This document shows, piece after piece, positions 22,202-34,186 of a DNA stretch of 45,570 bases (within the stretch, counting starts at the first letter, position 1; each line of letters begins with the position of its first letter). This DNA is from Phaeoceros laevis. Lineage: Eukaryota; Anthocerotophyta; Anthocerotopsida; Notothyladales. Made by a program: the position numbers and the translations under genes. The notes below the pieces were generated by a model that was not told the DNA's origin, ran no database searches, and saw only the letters and a list, made by a program, of their open reading frames with translations. The stretch is taken from NCBI GenBank assembly GCA_049999765.1, contig JBNGIQ010008891.1, forward strand, positions 1 to 45,570, given 5' to 3'.

Positions 22202-22983
22202 TGCAGGAAGACGTCGACTTGAAGGAGCCTTTTTCCTGCTCCCAGGCGTATGTATATACTTTTAGCTCTTTTGAAGTGAGACAGCTTATCCAAAACAGTG
22301 AGGAGCAAGTGTGGTATCATAACGTTCTGCAGTCGACTCACAGGCAATTCCCTCACCTGTTACTTCCTGTGTTGTGGGGTTGTGGGGAAAGAATGTTATG
22401 TGGCTTGTGGTGTCAGCAGAGGAGTGTGGGCTTTGGGTTGCCGTGGTCTGCAACTGTTGTCCCCTTCAATAAGTGGTCAACACTACGGCCCTGCAATGCG
22501 CTTTGCCAAGGGAAGGAGTGAATGAGAAAACAGTTACTCTTGGCAAATCTCCAAATACTGTTTATTGCCCAAAATGTGGAGTTCTGATCTAGAAAACGGC
22601 TCTATGACATGGGCAGGGTAGGTTCGCAAATTGCAACACAAGGCAGGACGTATCCTACAGATCCCTACTGGTTGAGACAACGTCGTATCAGAGGTGGTGT
22701 TCAGGAACAATGGCTCGTTGCTCTCTGCCAGTTGTTAGTCACGTTGCACGGATCCCTGGAGGTACCTACCACGCATAACTTTGGCGCAGAATGATGATAA
22801 ATAAGGCTGTTTAGGGTTCCGTTGCACTCTGCAAATTTTCCTGCGGTTACCGAAGAAGGTATCACTACGTGTATTAGTGCTAGCTTACAGTCTTGTGTCG
22901 ACTCCATCCTCCTGTTGTGGTTTACAGACCGCTACAATGCAAAGCGTTTACGCACGGTGTCTTTAACCTAGGACTAATGGTTA
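22202..22983. other. 3' flank and intergenic, no recognisable gene
   Basis: This probably holds the 3' UTR of the RING/DUF1232 gene. Open frames are short and lack motifs. Confidence 0.5.
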
Positions 22984-23710
22984 GAGGAACAAACCTGCGA
23001 TTGTCTGTGACATTCAGGGTTTCGAGGAACAAACCTGCGATTGTCTTGTGATATTCAGGGTTTCGAGGAACAAACCTGAGATTGTCTTGTAACATTCAGG
23101 GTATGCTTGTGAAAGGATGAAGCCTACATTGCACCCGCGATCAGGGCGAGGATTGTGCCATCTTTGTGTGTAGCTTGCGTTGTGCCATGTGCCATCTTTG
23201 TGTATAGCTTGCAATCTGGATAGTGCGATTGTCTTGTAACATTCAGGGTATGCTTGTGAAAGGATGAAGCCTACATTGTATCCGCGATGAGGATGAGGGT
23301 TGTGCCGAAAGGATGAAGCCTACATTGTCTTGTAACATTCAGGGTATGCTTGTGAAAGGATGAAGCCTGCATTGTATCCGCGATCAAGATGAGGGTTGTG
23401 CCGAAAGGATGAAGCCTACATTGTATCCGCGATCAGGGGTGAGGGTTGTGCCATCAGGATGAGGGTTGTGCCATCTTTGTGAGTAGCTTGCGTTGTGCCA
23501 TCTTTGTGTATAGCTTGCAATTTGGATAAGGGTTGTGACATCTTTGTGTATAGCTTGTGAAAGGATGAAGGATGAAGCCTAAATTGTATCCGTGATCTGA
23601 TCTGGGGATGTGCCATCTTTGTGTATAGCTTGTGAAAGGATGAAGGATGAAGGCTAAATTATATCCGTGATCTAGAATTGTGCCATCTTTGTGTATAGCT
23701 TGTGAAAGGT
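22984..23710. repeat. Composite minisatellite of three interleaved units
   Basis: Three unit types recur. The first begins GAGGAACAAACCTGCGATTG (about 40 bp, three copies from 22984). The second begins GAAAGGATGAAGCCTACATTG and runs into a TATCCGCGAT segment (at least six copies). The third is GTGCCATCTTTGTGTATAGC (at least five copies). Copies are diverged and shuffled, so the array looks built by repeated unequal exchange. No open frame spans it. Confidence 0.85.
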
Positions 23711-25265
23711 TTCATACGGTTTCATAAGGTATGCCTTATGCCGGCCCCATCCCAGCACGATTGGACTCTTGGGTGATAAACTAGATAAGCGCCATAAGTC
23801 GGATTGCTACTCGGATGGGGCTGAGTCAAAACCCTGTAATATCATTTTTCCATAATTATAATTCATTGTCTACGAATATGCGATTTCAATCCTTGCCTCC
23901 CAACTAAGCATGAACTTTATGATTTGAAGTTATTTACCATCTCAACTTATCACTTGGAGAAGGCCAAGTTGAACGCCCTCTTGTTTAAAATAGATTCTAG
24001 CTAGTTGCTACTATTCACTTTTTTTTATTTCATATGCTCTTTGGGTCCAAATTGAAAAATTCCAGCTATTTGCAAAATTTGAAGATTTTCTCACGGCAAA
24101 CAAGTCTTTACACATAAAGAAGAAGATATTATGGGATATTACAAGATTAAACATCCCACTGCAAACACTCTACCTATAAAAGAATCTCCTTTTGAATGAA
24201 TGAATAAATCGCAGTCCGATATATACGTGGAATTCCAAAATTGACCATGCCACTAGCCACTAGATCAGTATTTGCTACCTTTTGCTACCTTTATTGCATT
24301 GTGCAAAGATGAGAAAGACTTAGCATAGTACCATGCCAAACCTATAGAATCTTGTTTTCTAGCCAAGTTTGAAAGCTTCCAGAGTTTGAAGATTTCCAAG
24401 CTTATAATTAAGCTTCCACTGGAAGCCCTAAACACCTTACTCATGATTCCCAACAGCATGTTAATGAGCTGGGGAACGGTGCGGCTCCTTGTGGAAACTC
24501 AGAGACGTATTGGAGAAATCTTGAGGGCTGCGAGATGGAGAGTAACAAGGGCTTGCTTGCATAAAAAACTAGCTAGGCTAGCTGAAAGAAGGGGTCGCAA
24601 GGTTTGGTTTTGGAGAGTGAGGTAGTTTATAAACTGACCTGTACTCACCAATCTGGGTGAGTGACACTACAAGACCCAAGTGTTCCATTTCCCTGGTTTT
24701 ACAACTCATTGGCAATCACTACCTTGCCCGACAAAGTCTGCCACCAGGCATTTCATGAGCCCTCGCTCTCTATTTTCACGAGCATGCGTGAGGACTTGGG
24801 CTTAGTGAGTGAACAGTTGGGTGTATTAACCGATTCCGGTCATACCACCGATCTCAAGTGTCGCGCTTAATTTTTTATGATGGAATGAGCATGACTCAAG
24901 TCCATGAACTCGTTCTTGGTACTGTGGGACAATTTCTTTTGGCTAGCAACCAAAACAATTCTGGAAGATTGACGAAGAGGTTTCCAAAACTTAGAAGTTT
25001 AACAAGTTGTTCAAACCATCACCGCATCTTATGATCTATGAGGAGCAAGTGGTCAAGTCCATCACGAGCATTCAAGACTTCGAGTGGGCATTGTGCCCCC
25101 TTGTTAAAGGGGGCCACCGTGGCTCCCCACTTTGATGTCGCAACCGCTTTTGTCACAAGTAATGCCTACCGTAGCCTAGGTTAGGTGGTAAGTTGCATCG
25201 GATCCAACTTTAGTTCAGATGAGCCCTGCAGACCAATGGTTTTAGATAGAACCAATGATCTAGTT
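23711..25265. other. AT-rich intergenic region, no recognisable gene
   Basis: An inverted repeat GCCCCATCC (23744-23752) / GGATGGGGC (23813-23821) lies at the left. The rest has short open frames without motifs and may be old transposon debris, but I see no termini. Confidence 0.45.
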
Positions 25266-25623
25266 CTAGTGTGAACTCTCGTAACGCTCACACCAGTCTC
25301 CGCTATACCTTTGTGAAAAGGCCTGCTGCTGGTCCCCTGGAATTGACGGGGCTATGGCCGCCTCAATAGCTCGCTCATCAGTAAAGTGTATAATTTCCAC
25401 GTGGCCATTCATTCCCTCGGCCGGCAGAGGGGAACAAGGCCACGTTACACTGAAATAGCATACCTTTCGAGTCTGCAACACTGTAAATGACATGGACAGC
25501 TGTTCCGGCCACAATCCTGCTATTTCCAAGGAGTGGACAAAGATGAGGCCCTGCAGTCGGGCATTCTGCGATAACCTCTTGCCACAGAAGTGATAAGATG
25601 AGAATGCTGATACTACCAGCCAT
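25266..25623 (-). CDS. Possible small hypothetical gene (uncertain)
   Basis: Two overlapping open frames lie on the minus strand. One begins MAGSISILILSLLWQEVIAE (25623), which could be a signal peptide. The other ends with NGHVEIIHFTDERAIEAA and stops at 25266. No convincing intron joins them: the only GT..AG between is 14 bp. This could be a frameshifted relic or two unrelated chance frames. I do not recognise the protein. It lies downstream of IWS1 on the same strand. Confidence 0.25.
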
Positions 25624-25752
25624 TACCGTTTTCTTTGGAGGCGATCACAGCCGATGCTTCTAGTATCACGAATCTGCCAGCACGATTGGCAGCCCCCAGC
25701 TGTTGTCTAAACTTCCACCATGAAATATGGCGATAATATTTGTCGGCGTGAC

Positions 25753-28264
25753 TCAATAAAACTTCGACAATCCTCGACCTTCAACACTTATTCTTTCTGC
25801 TTGAAGATTCCTCTTTTTCGGCATTTTCAAGTTCTGCAACTTCTTATTCATCTGCAAAATCCAAGGACGCATCCAGCAGTCAATATATAGCTTGGCTAAC
25901 CAAGGAAGTCGGGAAATTTGAAGATGGTGCTAGCAGTACCTTCTGCCGTTTCTCATCTCGTTGCTGCACCTTAGCACGAGCTCGGATGCTTTCAGGATCT
26001 ATCTTTGAATCAGGGCGAACCACAAAGTCTAATGCCAGAGCTTCTGGTCTTGATGCATGGAACCGGAATCCAGAATCCCCTGGCCTGGGCTCCCTGGAAG
26101 AATAGAGGACAGAGACTTCTTTTAGCAGCTAGTTTGATAACCTAGTCATTCAGAGATGGAGGTAGTCCAGTCAGTTAACAATGATAGTCCAGTCAAGGTA
26201 ATGACGGCTAGCAAACACTTACTGAGACTCTTCGTCCATTTCAAGCTCATCGCCTGCCCTTGAATCCCTCCTGGGTGCAGCAACTGGTCTGACCCAACAC
26301 CCAACAAAGGAAACAACAAAGTTTCAGTAACAAACCTTTCATTATGCATCTTGGTTTGCCATTGATTGCACCAAGTTGTTAAGAAGACTCTTACTTTTTT
26401 GGCATAGGCCTGCGGACAGGAGTCTTGTCTGCATCCATTTGTCTTAAATCTTCATACCTTGTGCTCTTTGCAAAGAGTGGCCGACTCTGAAGTGCACAAG
26501 ATCATGAGACATTTATGTTCCCGTCCAGAGAAGTTACAACATCACTCTGAGTAGACCAGTTTCACCCAACGTAAGGTACTGATGATTAACCGTGTCAGCA
26601 TCATGAAGTCATAGCTTACCCATCTATCAACCAAATCTCGTGCCAGTTTCTTGTTTGTGGGGCTTTCTTCTGGTAGCTTTGACAAGAACATAACCACCTG
26701 ATCACAGAAAACTAGTTAGCTCTCTGAGAGAATCAATGCCCAGCACTTACAAACAATGTTCAGTACTAAACCCTGCTAAACAGCTTCAAGAACTATCACC
26801 TTTCCAAGCCCGCTCTTCTTCAATTGGTCACGCCTCTCGTACTGCTCTACATCGATAGGGAGCTGCAAGGTTGCCCAAGCTCAATAAAAATAGATACCGG
26901 ACAGTAATACCGGTTACCTCAATTTCCAAATCCAGGAATTTAGATGGCACCTTACATCTGTCAGGAGCTTTAACAGAGCCGACCGAATATTCAAGTTTGG
27001 CAAGGAGCCATCGGGGAGAGGCTCAAGCCAGTTCTTGAGGACAGAAAGTACTCCACGGTCCAGAAATTCCTGCTGCAGCTGACGCCTGAGAACCAGTTCA
27101 TTATTTTCAGAAACTTAAGCCTCATTGTGCTCTGCAACTGTACCATATCTTCTACCAAATTAAGCCTGGACAGGATCACTTTGTCCTACTTACTTTTCAA
27201 GCATAAGGACAAGCTCAGGAAGCATCTTCAGTTTGTTGATAGCTGGCTGAGACCTTCTATTGCAATTTGCATCATCCTCGGCAGCAACCTCCAATCGAGC
27301 CATGAACTGCTCAACAAGCATTGCAATCTCTTCTGCAGGCCTTTCAGTTTTTTTGCTACGCTTCTTGCCAGGCTGGAAGTACTTCTTCAACTCGTCATCC
27401 TCCTCACCTTCCTCTGCCTGAAGCAACCAAAGAAGGTGTTACGGTCACATAGGTCATCCACACCAAGCTAGTTTCCCTTAACTCATCGTTTCTGGATGTG
27501 AGAACTCTACCCCAGGTGACCACAAAGCCCATGCATTTCAGCTTTACCATTCCCCCCATTAACGTCTTGGTTGATCAATGAACAGGCAAGCACCTTACGA
27601 TCCTACCTGTGGGGCGTCTCCAGCTGAACCAGCTGGCTCATCTCCATCACTCATGTACTGCACTCCTGTGTCATCGATAAAATTGTCATCATCTCTCGTC
27701 CTCGGCCCTTCACCATCGTCCTGCGGCAGATTCACGACATGCATGAACAACGACGCTGCCGAATCCAGTAAACGAATCCATCTCAGACGAACAAGCTCCT
27801 AACGACAAGCAAGGTCATGAAACGAGCAGAACCTCAGAGTCTTGGCCGACAACAGAATCCCACATCTCCATTTCTTTGTCCGCTCTGCCAGCACCCCGGC
27901 CCACCTTCACAAGTTTCTCTCCAACCCCTGGTCCAGACTTACGCCTACCACTGTCTTTCAGCCTACCATCCTTGCTCTCGACCTTCCGAGCTTTTTTCCG
28001 CTGCTCCCCGTCAGAACTGTCTTTGCTCCTCCGCTTCGGCGCGATTTCATAGTACTCCCCTTCCTCGTCTCCGTCCTCCTTGGCACTCTTCTTCACAAGC
28101 CGCTTCCGGGGCTTCGCCTTGGGGGCCTCCTCCTCCCCCGACTCCCCGGCCTCCGGCTGCCAGTCCTCGAACTCCCGTTCCTGACTAAGCTCCCTGTCAT
28201 CCCCCTCATACTGCGCGTCCGGATCGTAGATAAACTCCCCCTCCTCATCCTGATTCCTTGACAT
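25753..28264 (-). CDS. IWS1: IWS1-like transcription elongation factor (TFIIS N-terminal domain)
   Basis: Ten exons (28264-27833, 27720-27607, 27417-27194, 27085-26956, 26862-26800, 26697-26620, 26486-26395, 26288-26223, 26093-25940, 25851-25753) give 1,452 nt, 483 aa, all in frame. The first ~210 residues are acidic and lysine-rich (MSRNQDEEGEFIYDPDAQYE), as in IWS1. The TFIIS N-terminal/LW domain follows (VEQFMARLEVAAEDD, INKLKMLPEL, FLDRGVLSVLKNWLEPLPDG, LPIDVEQYERRDQLKKSGLG, FLSKLPEESPTNKKLARDLV). The C terminus has RPLFAKSTRYEDLR and LQAERISVEGRGLSKFY, typical of plant IWS1. Family members bind Spt6 and RNA polymerase II in the nucleus; the Arabidopsis protein works with BES1 in brassinosteroid-responsive transcription. 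Start is the ATG in front of the acidic region. Confidence 0.95.
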
Positions 28265-29220
28265 CACAACAGCGTGGACAGCCAAGGTCGTGGCAGGCCA
28301 GCAGCCACGTGCTAGCACACACCCTCGAACAGCACCTTTCACCCGTCCATTCCCTGCACCTTATGAGGTAGGAGTCCTCAATCCTGCGCGCAGATGCCGT
28401 ATGCTACAAAAACCCTAAGCACATGTCCTTCGAGCGGGCACTCCTCCACCGCAACCATGAATTGCCTCACCAGGTCCGTCACCAGACTCCATCCCCCAAT
28501 TCAGGCATCCTCTCGAACAATGGCTCGCCAACGGTTTCTCAGCGCGCGTCCAGTCTTCCCCCACAACACCACGAGAAGATTATAAGAACATTCGGCTTCC
28601 AGCAAGACGGGATGAATCCGCGTGTTCCGGGGAAGTCGATGAGTCTCTACTCCTGGGGCTGGAATATAGGTCTGGTTCGGGTTCATGTCCTTATTTAGAC
28701 GCCCATTGATATAATTACAGTATGTGCAGGGGCACCAACCAACCCAGTTATAATTAACTCTCCCGTCCCATGTGGAAGCGTGGAAGTTTGTGATTCGCTT
28801 TCGAAAAACCATAAGAAGTCGACAGCGACCAAAGAATTTCTAAGTGTGGTACTCCAGAGTCCAGCTCCAGCTACTGTAGTACTGTACCGGTGGAATCAGG
28901 GCTCACCTAAAACTTTTTTGTCTTCGACATAAAAGCTTTTTATTTTTAAAAGTTCACAACTGAGTGTGTGACCAATCAACTTTGCTGCAATGACAAAATC
29001 TACCCTGAAAAATCCCTCACATTGAAAGATTGAACCGTAAAGTACGTGTACACTAAACTTTTTTTGTATGTTAGTCTCTACTTAGAGTAGATGTGCCAGA
29101 TTTCAAAGTCTACCCGGCAGATTTTTCGGTCCTTGAAAAAGGAACCATAGGAAATCCGACACCTAAAGTTAGTAACGGTTTCACACTTTTTAGCAACGGA
29201 AGGTTTATTCGCCAACCCGT

Positions 29221-29317
29221 CAACCCATCAAACCAACCGGTCATTATACTAGTGCGGCCGGTTTTCGCCAACCCATCAAACCAACCGGTCATTTGTACTA
29301 GTGCGGCCGGTTTTCGG
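29221..29317. repeat. 48-bp tandem duplication
   Basis: Two copies of a unit beginning CAACCCATCAAACCAACCGG and ending in GTGCGGCCGGTTTTCG lie head to tail at 29221-29268 and 29269-29317. They differ at only a few positions. Confidence 0.85.
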
Positions 29318-29407
29318 CGAGACCTGGGTGGAATCCTCCAACGACGCACTACACTGCCGTCTCCAATCCGCTTTGAACCTTTGAACTAGACTAAGACTAA
29401 CTTACCT

Positions 29408-29440
29408 GACTAGACTAGACTAGACTAGACTAGACTAACT
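29408..29440. repeat. (GACTA)n microsatellite
   Basis: Six consecutive copies of the pentamer GACTA. Confidence 0.9.
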
Positions 29441-30039
29441 TACCTGCTACGGCTCCTGGCCTCGCTTGGAAGCAAAGGTTAACGCCTCAGTGCCGCTCAT
29501 AAAGGAGCAGTCACCATTTGAGCTAGCTGTCTGCTACTAGACTACTTGTTTTTGCTTTGGTACGGTTGCTGTCACCTGACGCCGCCCTGTGAATTGCTTG
29601 GAGCTTACTGCCTCTTGTCACACTGCCACCACATGCGTTTGACAGGGTCTTTCGGTCACGGCACAGGGTCAAGGTTTCAGGAAGCGTCATTCAGGACTGG
29701 GTTGGTGGCAGCAAAAAGGTGAGGATTGCTTACGTAACTGAAATAGAGCTTGAAGTGGCATCCTTAGGAGTCAGCTGTACCTTCATTTGTTCTTGTAGAG
29801 TCGGAGAGGAGCAGAAGCAGCCGGCCTCCTCCAGTGCTGATGCAAGCGGTGAGCGCAGAATGTGACATGCTCACGGTTGGCTCTTGATCTGTGTCTGCCT
29901 GTGTTTGCGCTCCACTCAATCCACTTGCCTGATACTGCCTCACTCTCGAGTGGTGACAATCACATTTGCATGCTGTGCACAGAGCTGTTTGATGAATGGC
30001 CTAGGGATGCGGGAGAAGCTGCTTCCGAGAATGCACAGG

Positions 30040-31759
30040 ATGGCAGCCACAGGATCCGCCAGGACTTCTAGGTTCCAGGTGCTGTTGCTTCTCTTGGCGG
30101 CCAGCTTCCTCCTCTCCCCAGCTCAAGGTCAGCCTATTCCAGCGGCGTGCCCGGACACCTGCTCTGATGCACTGGCCTACATAGTTATCCCTACGCAGTC
30201 TCAAACCCCTCAGACGCTGGGAGGGATAGCCGCCAACTTCCACGCCGACGTTGTAGCACTGGCAGCAGCCAACGATGGTGACCTCGAGGATGTGGATAAC
30301 CTGGGGGACACCGTGGTGCAGGCAAATCAGACTCTCCGGGTCCCTCTGGCTGCCTGCTCCTGCAAAGGAGAGAGTTACAGCGCCGACGGTATCACCTACG
30401 TAGTGAAAGCATTGGACAGCCTCTCCGCCATCGCTGAGCTCTCGTACGGTGGACTGGTGACCTACCAGGCCATAGCTGCAGCCAGCGACATCAGCGACCC
30501 CAACGTCATCCAGGTAGACTACACCATCCCTTCCCAATTCAGCTCCATGGATTTGTGCAAAATTGACATGAGCAAACTGTTAAAGCGAAAGAGCTGCTGG
30601 TGCTTGACCAGCCTGGCCAGGTTTTAACCATCCCCATCCCATGCTCCTGCGTGAGCTCGTCCGCAAGCCCGCCTGCTGTGGCTCTCTCCTACAAAGTGGT
30701 GTTGGCTGATGACTACACAGTCATCGGGAAGAAGTTCAACTCGACCCCTGCATCGATAGAGTCACTCAATCCAACTGTGAATGCTTCGACACTCCAAGCT
30801 AACCAAGTGATCCAGGTTCCTCTTTCCGGTAAGCACACTTCTCACAGTTGTTCCCCACTCCTGTCCCTCCTCCTGAGAGAAAAAAAATCAGCCGTTGCTT
30901 GGCACACTCCACTCATCCGCAGTCTTCTCTCTTTTGTTTGCTGGCCACAGCTTGCTCCTTCAATCTTTCAACGGAGAGCTTGGACAGCGGCCTGCTTGTT
31001 GCCCACGACGCCTACGCCATCACCGCAGACGGCTGCGTACAGTGCACATGCTCGGATGACTTGCAAGCTTCCTGCACTCCATCGCCTGTGGTTCTTCCCT
31101 GCAGCAGAACCTTAACATGTCCCGGCACAAATCTGACAATCGGCAGCTTCAGCTCCCAGGCGAGCGGCACAGCCTGCGAGATCACCATTTGCCAGTACGC
31201 GGGATACAACAAGACAAGCATCATCACCAGGTGACCAATTGATTTCTTCACCTCCACAGGCAGTTGCTCCTCCCTCCCTCCCTTTCTGCCTCTTTCACAG
31301 TCTTGCCTCCTCCTCCGCTGCTTCCCAGGCCATCTCCACCCACTGCAGAGTTGATGCCATCTCGCTGATGAACATTGCACTGTGGACATTTTCGCAGAGT
31401 GCAGCAGCAATCAGTAACAGCAGCAAGATGTTCAGGTACACACTCCTCTTCCTTGCTCCTTCCTGCTCACCTTGTCGGGCCATGAACTGGCAAAGTCGTC
31501 TGAGGACCTTTTTGCCTCCCTCGCAGACCTCGCGGAGCCACCACCACCTCCCGCCCCTCCCCGCCCGATTGGCGCACCCCCTCCGGAGTCGCCGCCATTC
31601 ATTTCGCCACCTGTGCCACGCGGGACGGGGCCACGCAGCCCGCCTCCGCCGGGTGGATCCTCCACCACCGCCGCGCCTCCTCCCAGTTCAGCATCGCGCA
31701 CGGGCGCGAGGGCTCTCGTGGCGACGTGGCTGCCTGTCCTTGCTCTGCTCCTTGTGTAG
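30040..31759 (+). CDS. LysM-domain GPI-anchored receptor-like protein (LYM/CEBiP type)
   Basis: Proposed exons: 30040-30513, 30612-30828, 30951-31230, 31301-31413, 31527-31759 (about 438 aa). A signal peptide (FQVLLLLLAASFLLSPAQG) is followed by three LysM-like segments separated by Cys pairs (CSC): the first about 40-105, the second starting YVVKALDSLSAIAEL, the third YKVVLADDYTVIGKKF. A Cys-rich stretch (CVQCTCSDDLQASC) and a Pro-rich linker (DLAEPPPPPAPPRP) lead to a hydrophobic tail (ALVATWLPVLALLLV) at the stop, the pattern of a GPI-anchor signal. No kinase domain. Relatives bind chitin or peptidoglycan fragments at the cell surface. The exon 4-5 junction (donor 31414) is the weakest: a stronger-looking donor at 31435 would shift frame and lose the GPI tail. 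Earlier in-frame ATGs occur at 29992, 30007 and 30031. Confidence 0.85.
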
Positions 31760-32751
31760 CGTGGCAGCCGATGAGAAGCGTCCTTGACCTGCGGCCTTGG
31801 TGTGCATTTCCTTCCCATCGTGCTGGCTGAACGGTTCCCACTTTTTCCTGTCAGCAATAAATTGCGTTTTTTGTTTCTCGGAAATTGAACGCCCCCACGT
31901 CACTGTAGCCAGAGGCCCTGTCCACGGCGTCCATGTGACGGAGCGAGGTGCCGTCCTCCAGAGACCAGAACTGGTGAAAGCCTGCCTGTGCCCTGCCGGC
32001 CTGCCCTGATGCTGCCTTTATCGTGCCGGGATGTGGCTACCATGATAGAATCACGAACACACTAGCTGCCACCCAGTGGCAGCTTTCCCTTGCGCCATCA
32101 GCCTTCGTGCATGTCACGTGAAGGCACAGCAAGCACCGAATCAAGCACCTCATCCCTTCTATAAGCACACCTCAGGATATGAACTCTGTGGCCGTACTTT
32201 GTCTTTGCCTCAAGTGGATTTAGACCCACACAGGGAATGATGGTTTGAGAGATCAGACAACTCAGATCCTACACTGTAGTTATTTACATGTTTTTTCCTT
32301 TGTTCCTCTTTGCCCTTAGTAACGCGCGGCACAATCAAATGCTCGCAGTCCCGGCAAAAGTTTCATGAGGATCACGGGACCACACACTAAAAGATTTTGT
32401 GGAATTCTCATTGATTATGTTATTCCTTTTTCCCAGCTTGCAAGTTTTAGAGAGGGAGGGGCACTAGGTACCAGACATGTCTATCATGGTCTATCATGGT
32501 AAGGTTGGCCATCCATACACACTTACATCTGAAAAGTTAACTTGTGGCCATTGGAGCTTCATGTCTACAAGAGGCGTATTACAAGATGAGATGTCGGGGA
32601 GGGTAAGAAATGAAGTCATAGACTCTTGGACTCTCTTATGCAGATTTTTATTGTAGGCAAGTCTGTAAAAATCCTACCAACTTCCCATCAAAGAGGTTAT
32701 GAGCTCTAAGACTCTACAACAACCAAAGGGGTTCTTGTGCTAAGCGAGATG

Positions 32752-32903
32752 TTGGTTCTCAAACTGTTTTCCTTGGTAATCTCAAGTTGATGATGTCTCA
32801 CGCTTTTTGCTCCATACTTTCTTCCTCTTGGTTCTCAAACTGTTTTCCTTGGTAATCTCAAGTTGATGATGTCTCACACTTTTTGCTCCATACTTTCTTC
32901 CTC
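32752..32903. repeat. 76-bp tandem duplication
   Basis: Two almost identical copies of a unit beginning TTGGTTCTCAAACTGTTTTC lie at 32752-32827 and 32828-32903. High identity suggests a recent event. Confidence 0.9.
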
Positions 32904-33117
32904 CTTGAGCAGTAGAGAAACAAAGAAAGCTAGTGTGTAGCTATTTAAGAGAAAACTAACGTAAGGTTAGAATTAACATAATGCTTAGCTGTCATAGATG
33001 GCATATCGAGTAGCTTGCTACTCACTAGGCCATACACATGGCTGCGTGCTCGATCCCCTCATCCAATTTGTGTAACACGGCACCTTACTACTGCTACTAC
33101 CTTGTAAAAACCTGCAA

Positions 33118-33210
33118 AGCTACATAAAGGAAGCTACATAAAGGAAGCCACATAAAGGAAGCCACATAAAGGAAGCCATACGAAATCTACATAAAAGGAA
33201 GCCACATAAT
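33118..33210. repeat. Minisatellite of ACATAAAGGAAGCC units
   Basis: About five head-to-tail copies of a 14-15-bp unit ACATAAAGGAAGC(C/T), with a degenerate last part. Confidence 0.85.
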
Positions 33211-33454
33211 AGAGAAGCTATAGGGAAAACCAACTGTCCAAACATCACTTCCAAACTCACCACTGGCACATGTCCTAATTGTCCAACCTACATGGGCACA
33301 TGATGCCACGCATGTCTAAAGTGTGAAGGAAAACCTGGAAAACATTGAGCATTTCGTTGGAAGAACTTGAATATAAAAACTTAAACATTCCCTTTACAAA
33401 TTATAAAAACTTGGTAGACCTTGAACATTCCTTAAAAGACATGTTCTCATGGTG

Positions 33455-33703
33455 GTGTCACGGATCTCAGCTAGAAATCACGGATATCAGCTACGGCTCT
33501 CATTCGAAGAGGTCAAAAAGATCTTTGAGTGCACAGAATCATCTGAAAGTAGGGTTAGTGCATAGCTGGTGGTAAACCTCTAATCCTGGAGCATAGTTCC
33601 ACAAAAAAGTCCAAAGTTATGGCTTTTCCAATCGATATGAGCTACAAAGAAGTTCTCAATTGTATTCTTGCTTGCAATCTGTAATGAATCGAGGGAAATT
33701 ATG
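33455..33703 (+). repeat. Dispersed repeat, copy 1
   Basis: About 230-250 bp, from CACGGATCTCAGCT to AATGAATCGAGGGAAAT. It is matched in the same orientation at 34187-34415 with moderate divergence (for example GGTGGTAAACCTCTAATCC versus GGTGGTAAACCTCTCATCC). Confidence 0.8.
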
Positions 33704-34186
33704 GAATCCCAAATGCACCACCCCTTTTTTTAAAAGCGCATATATTTTGATCCAAATATTTAATGCATTATTTGGATTTTGCTTGTATCTTTTCTATTTG
33801 GGAGGCGTGTTTGGTAGTTTCATTTAGACTTCGTTCCAATTGATATCGTTTTTTACTCTTGAGCCATCCATGATTTCCTTAATGTGGAGTTTTTTTTTGT
33901 TTGAAAAATGACATGATATATAATGTATCATAATTTCGAATATATTAAACAGCCATTTTGAAAAGCAAATAAACATGACTCTGAAAACAAAACCATCCCT
34001 GCGGGCAACAGGTCACCGGCGGGTAGTGCCCTGTATCGCCGGACTTACACTAGCCTCTCCACGGCGTTGTTGGAGAGAATTGTCTGTACTGGCAGCAGGT
34101 GACACAGAATTGCTTTTAGGTGACACAATTGCTATGTGACTTGGCGGAGGGCAAACATATTCATAATGAAAACCTGAAATATGCTA

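Larger units (their letters stand above)
28265..30039. other. Intergenic region between IWS1 and LysM gene (divergent)
   Basis: This contains the promoter and leader of IWS1 (minus strand) near 28265-28400 and the upstream region of the LysM gene near its right end. Two short tandem repeats lie within it and are listed separately. No gene is recognised. Confidence 0.5.
31760..33454. other. Intergenic region, 3' flank of LysM gene then AT-rich repeats
   Basis: This holds the 3' UTR of the LysM gene, then AT-rich sequence with two tandem repeats listed separately. No gene is recognised. Near 32985-33065 the sequence ends in GTGCTCGATCCCC, which resembles a tRNA-like B box; this is weak. Confidence 0.45.

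Noticed and set aside
22984-23710. CRISPR-like array
   Set aside because: Units are adjacent or interleaved without unique spacers of constant size, and the genome is eukaryotic.
23744-23821. Inverted repeat GCCCCATCC/GGATGGGGC as a structured RNA or terminator
   Set aside because: Only 9 bp pair around a 60-bp loop, which is not enough to support a function.
25458-25471. GT..AG interval of 14 bp that might join the two frames at 25266-25623
   Set aside because: Far too short to be an intron, and removing it gives a stop codon at once.
31527-31759. Alternative frame of the LysM gene's last exon (phase 2 entry)
   Set aside because: It removes the hydrophobic GPI-type end and gives a low-complexity basic product; the other frame fits the family.
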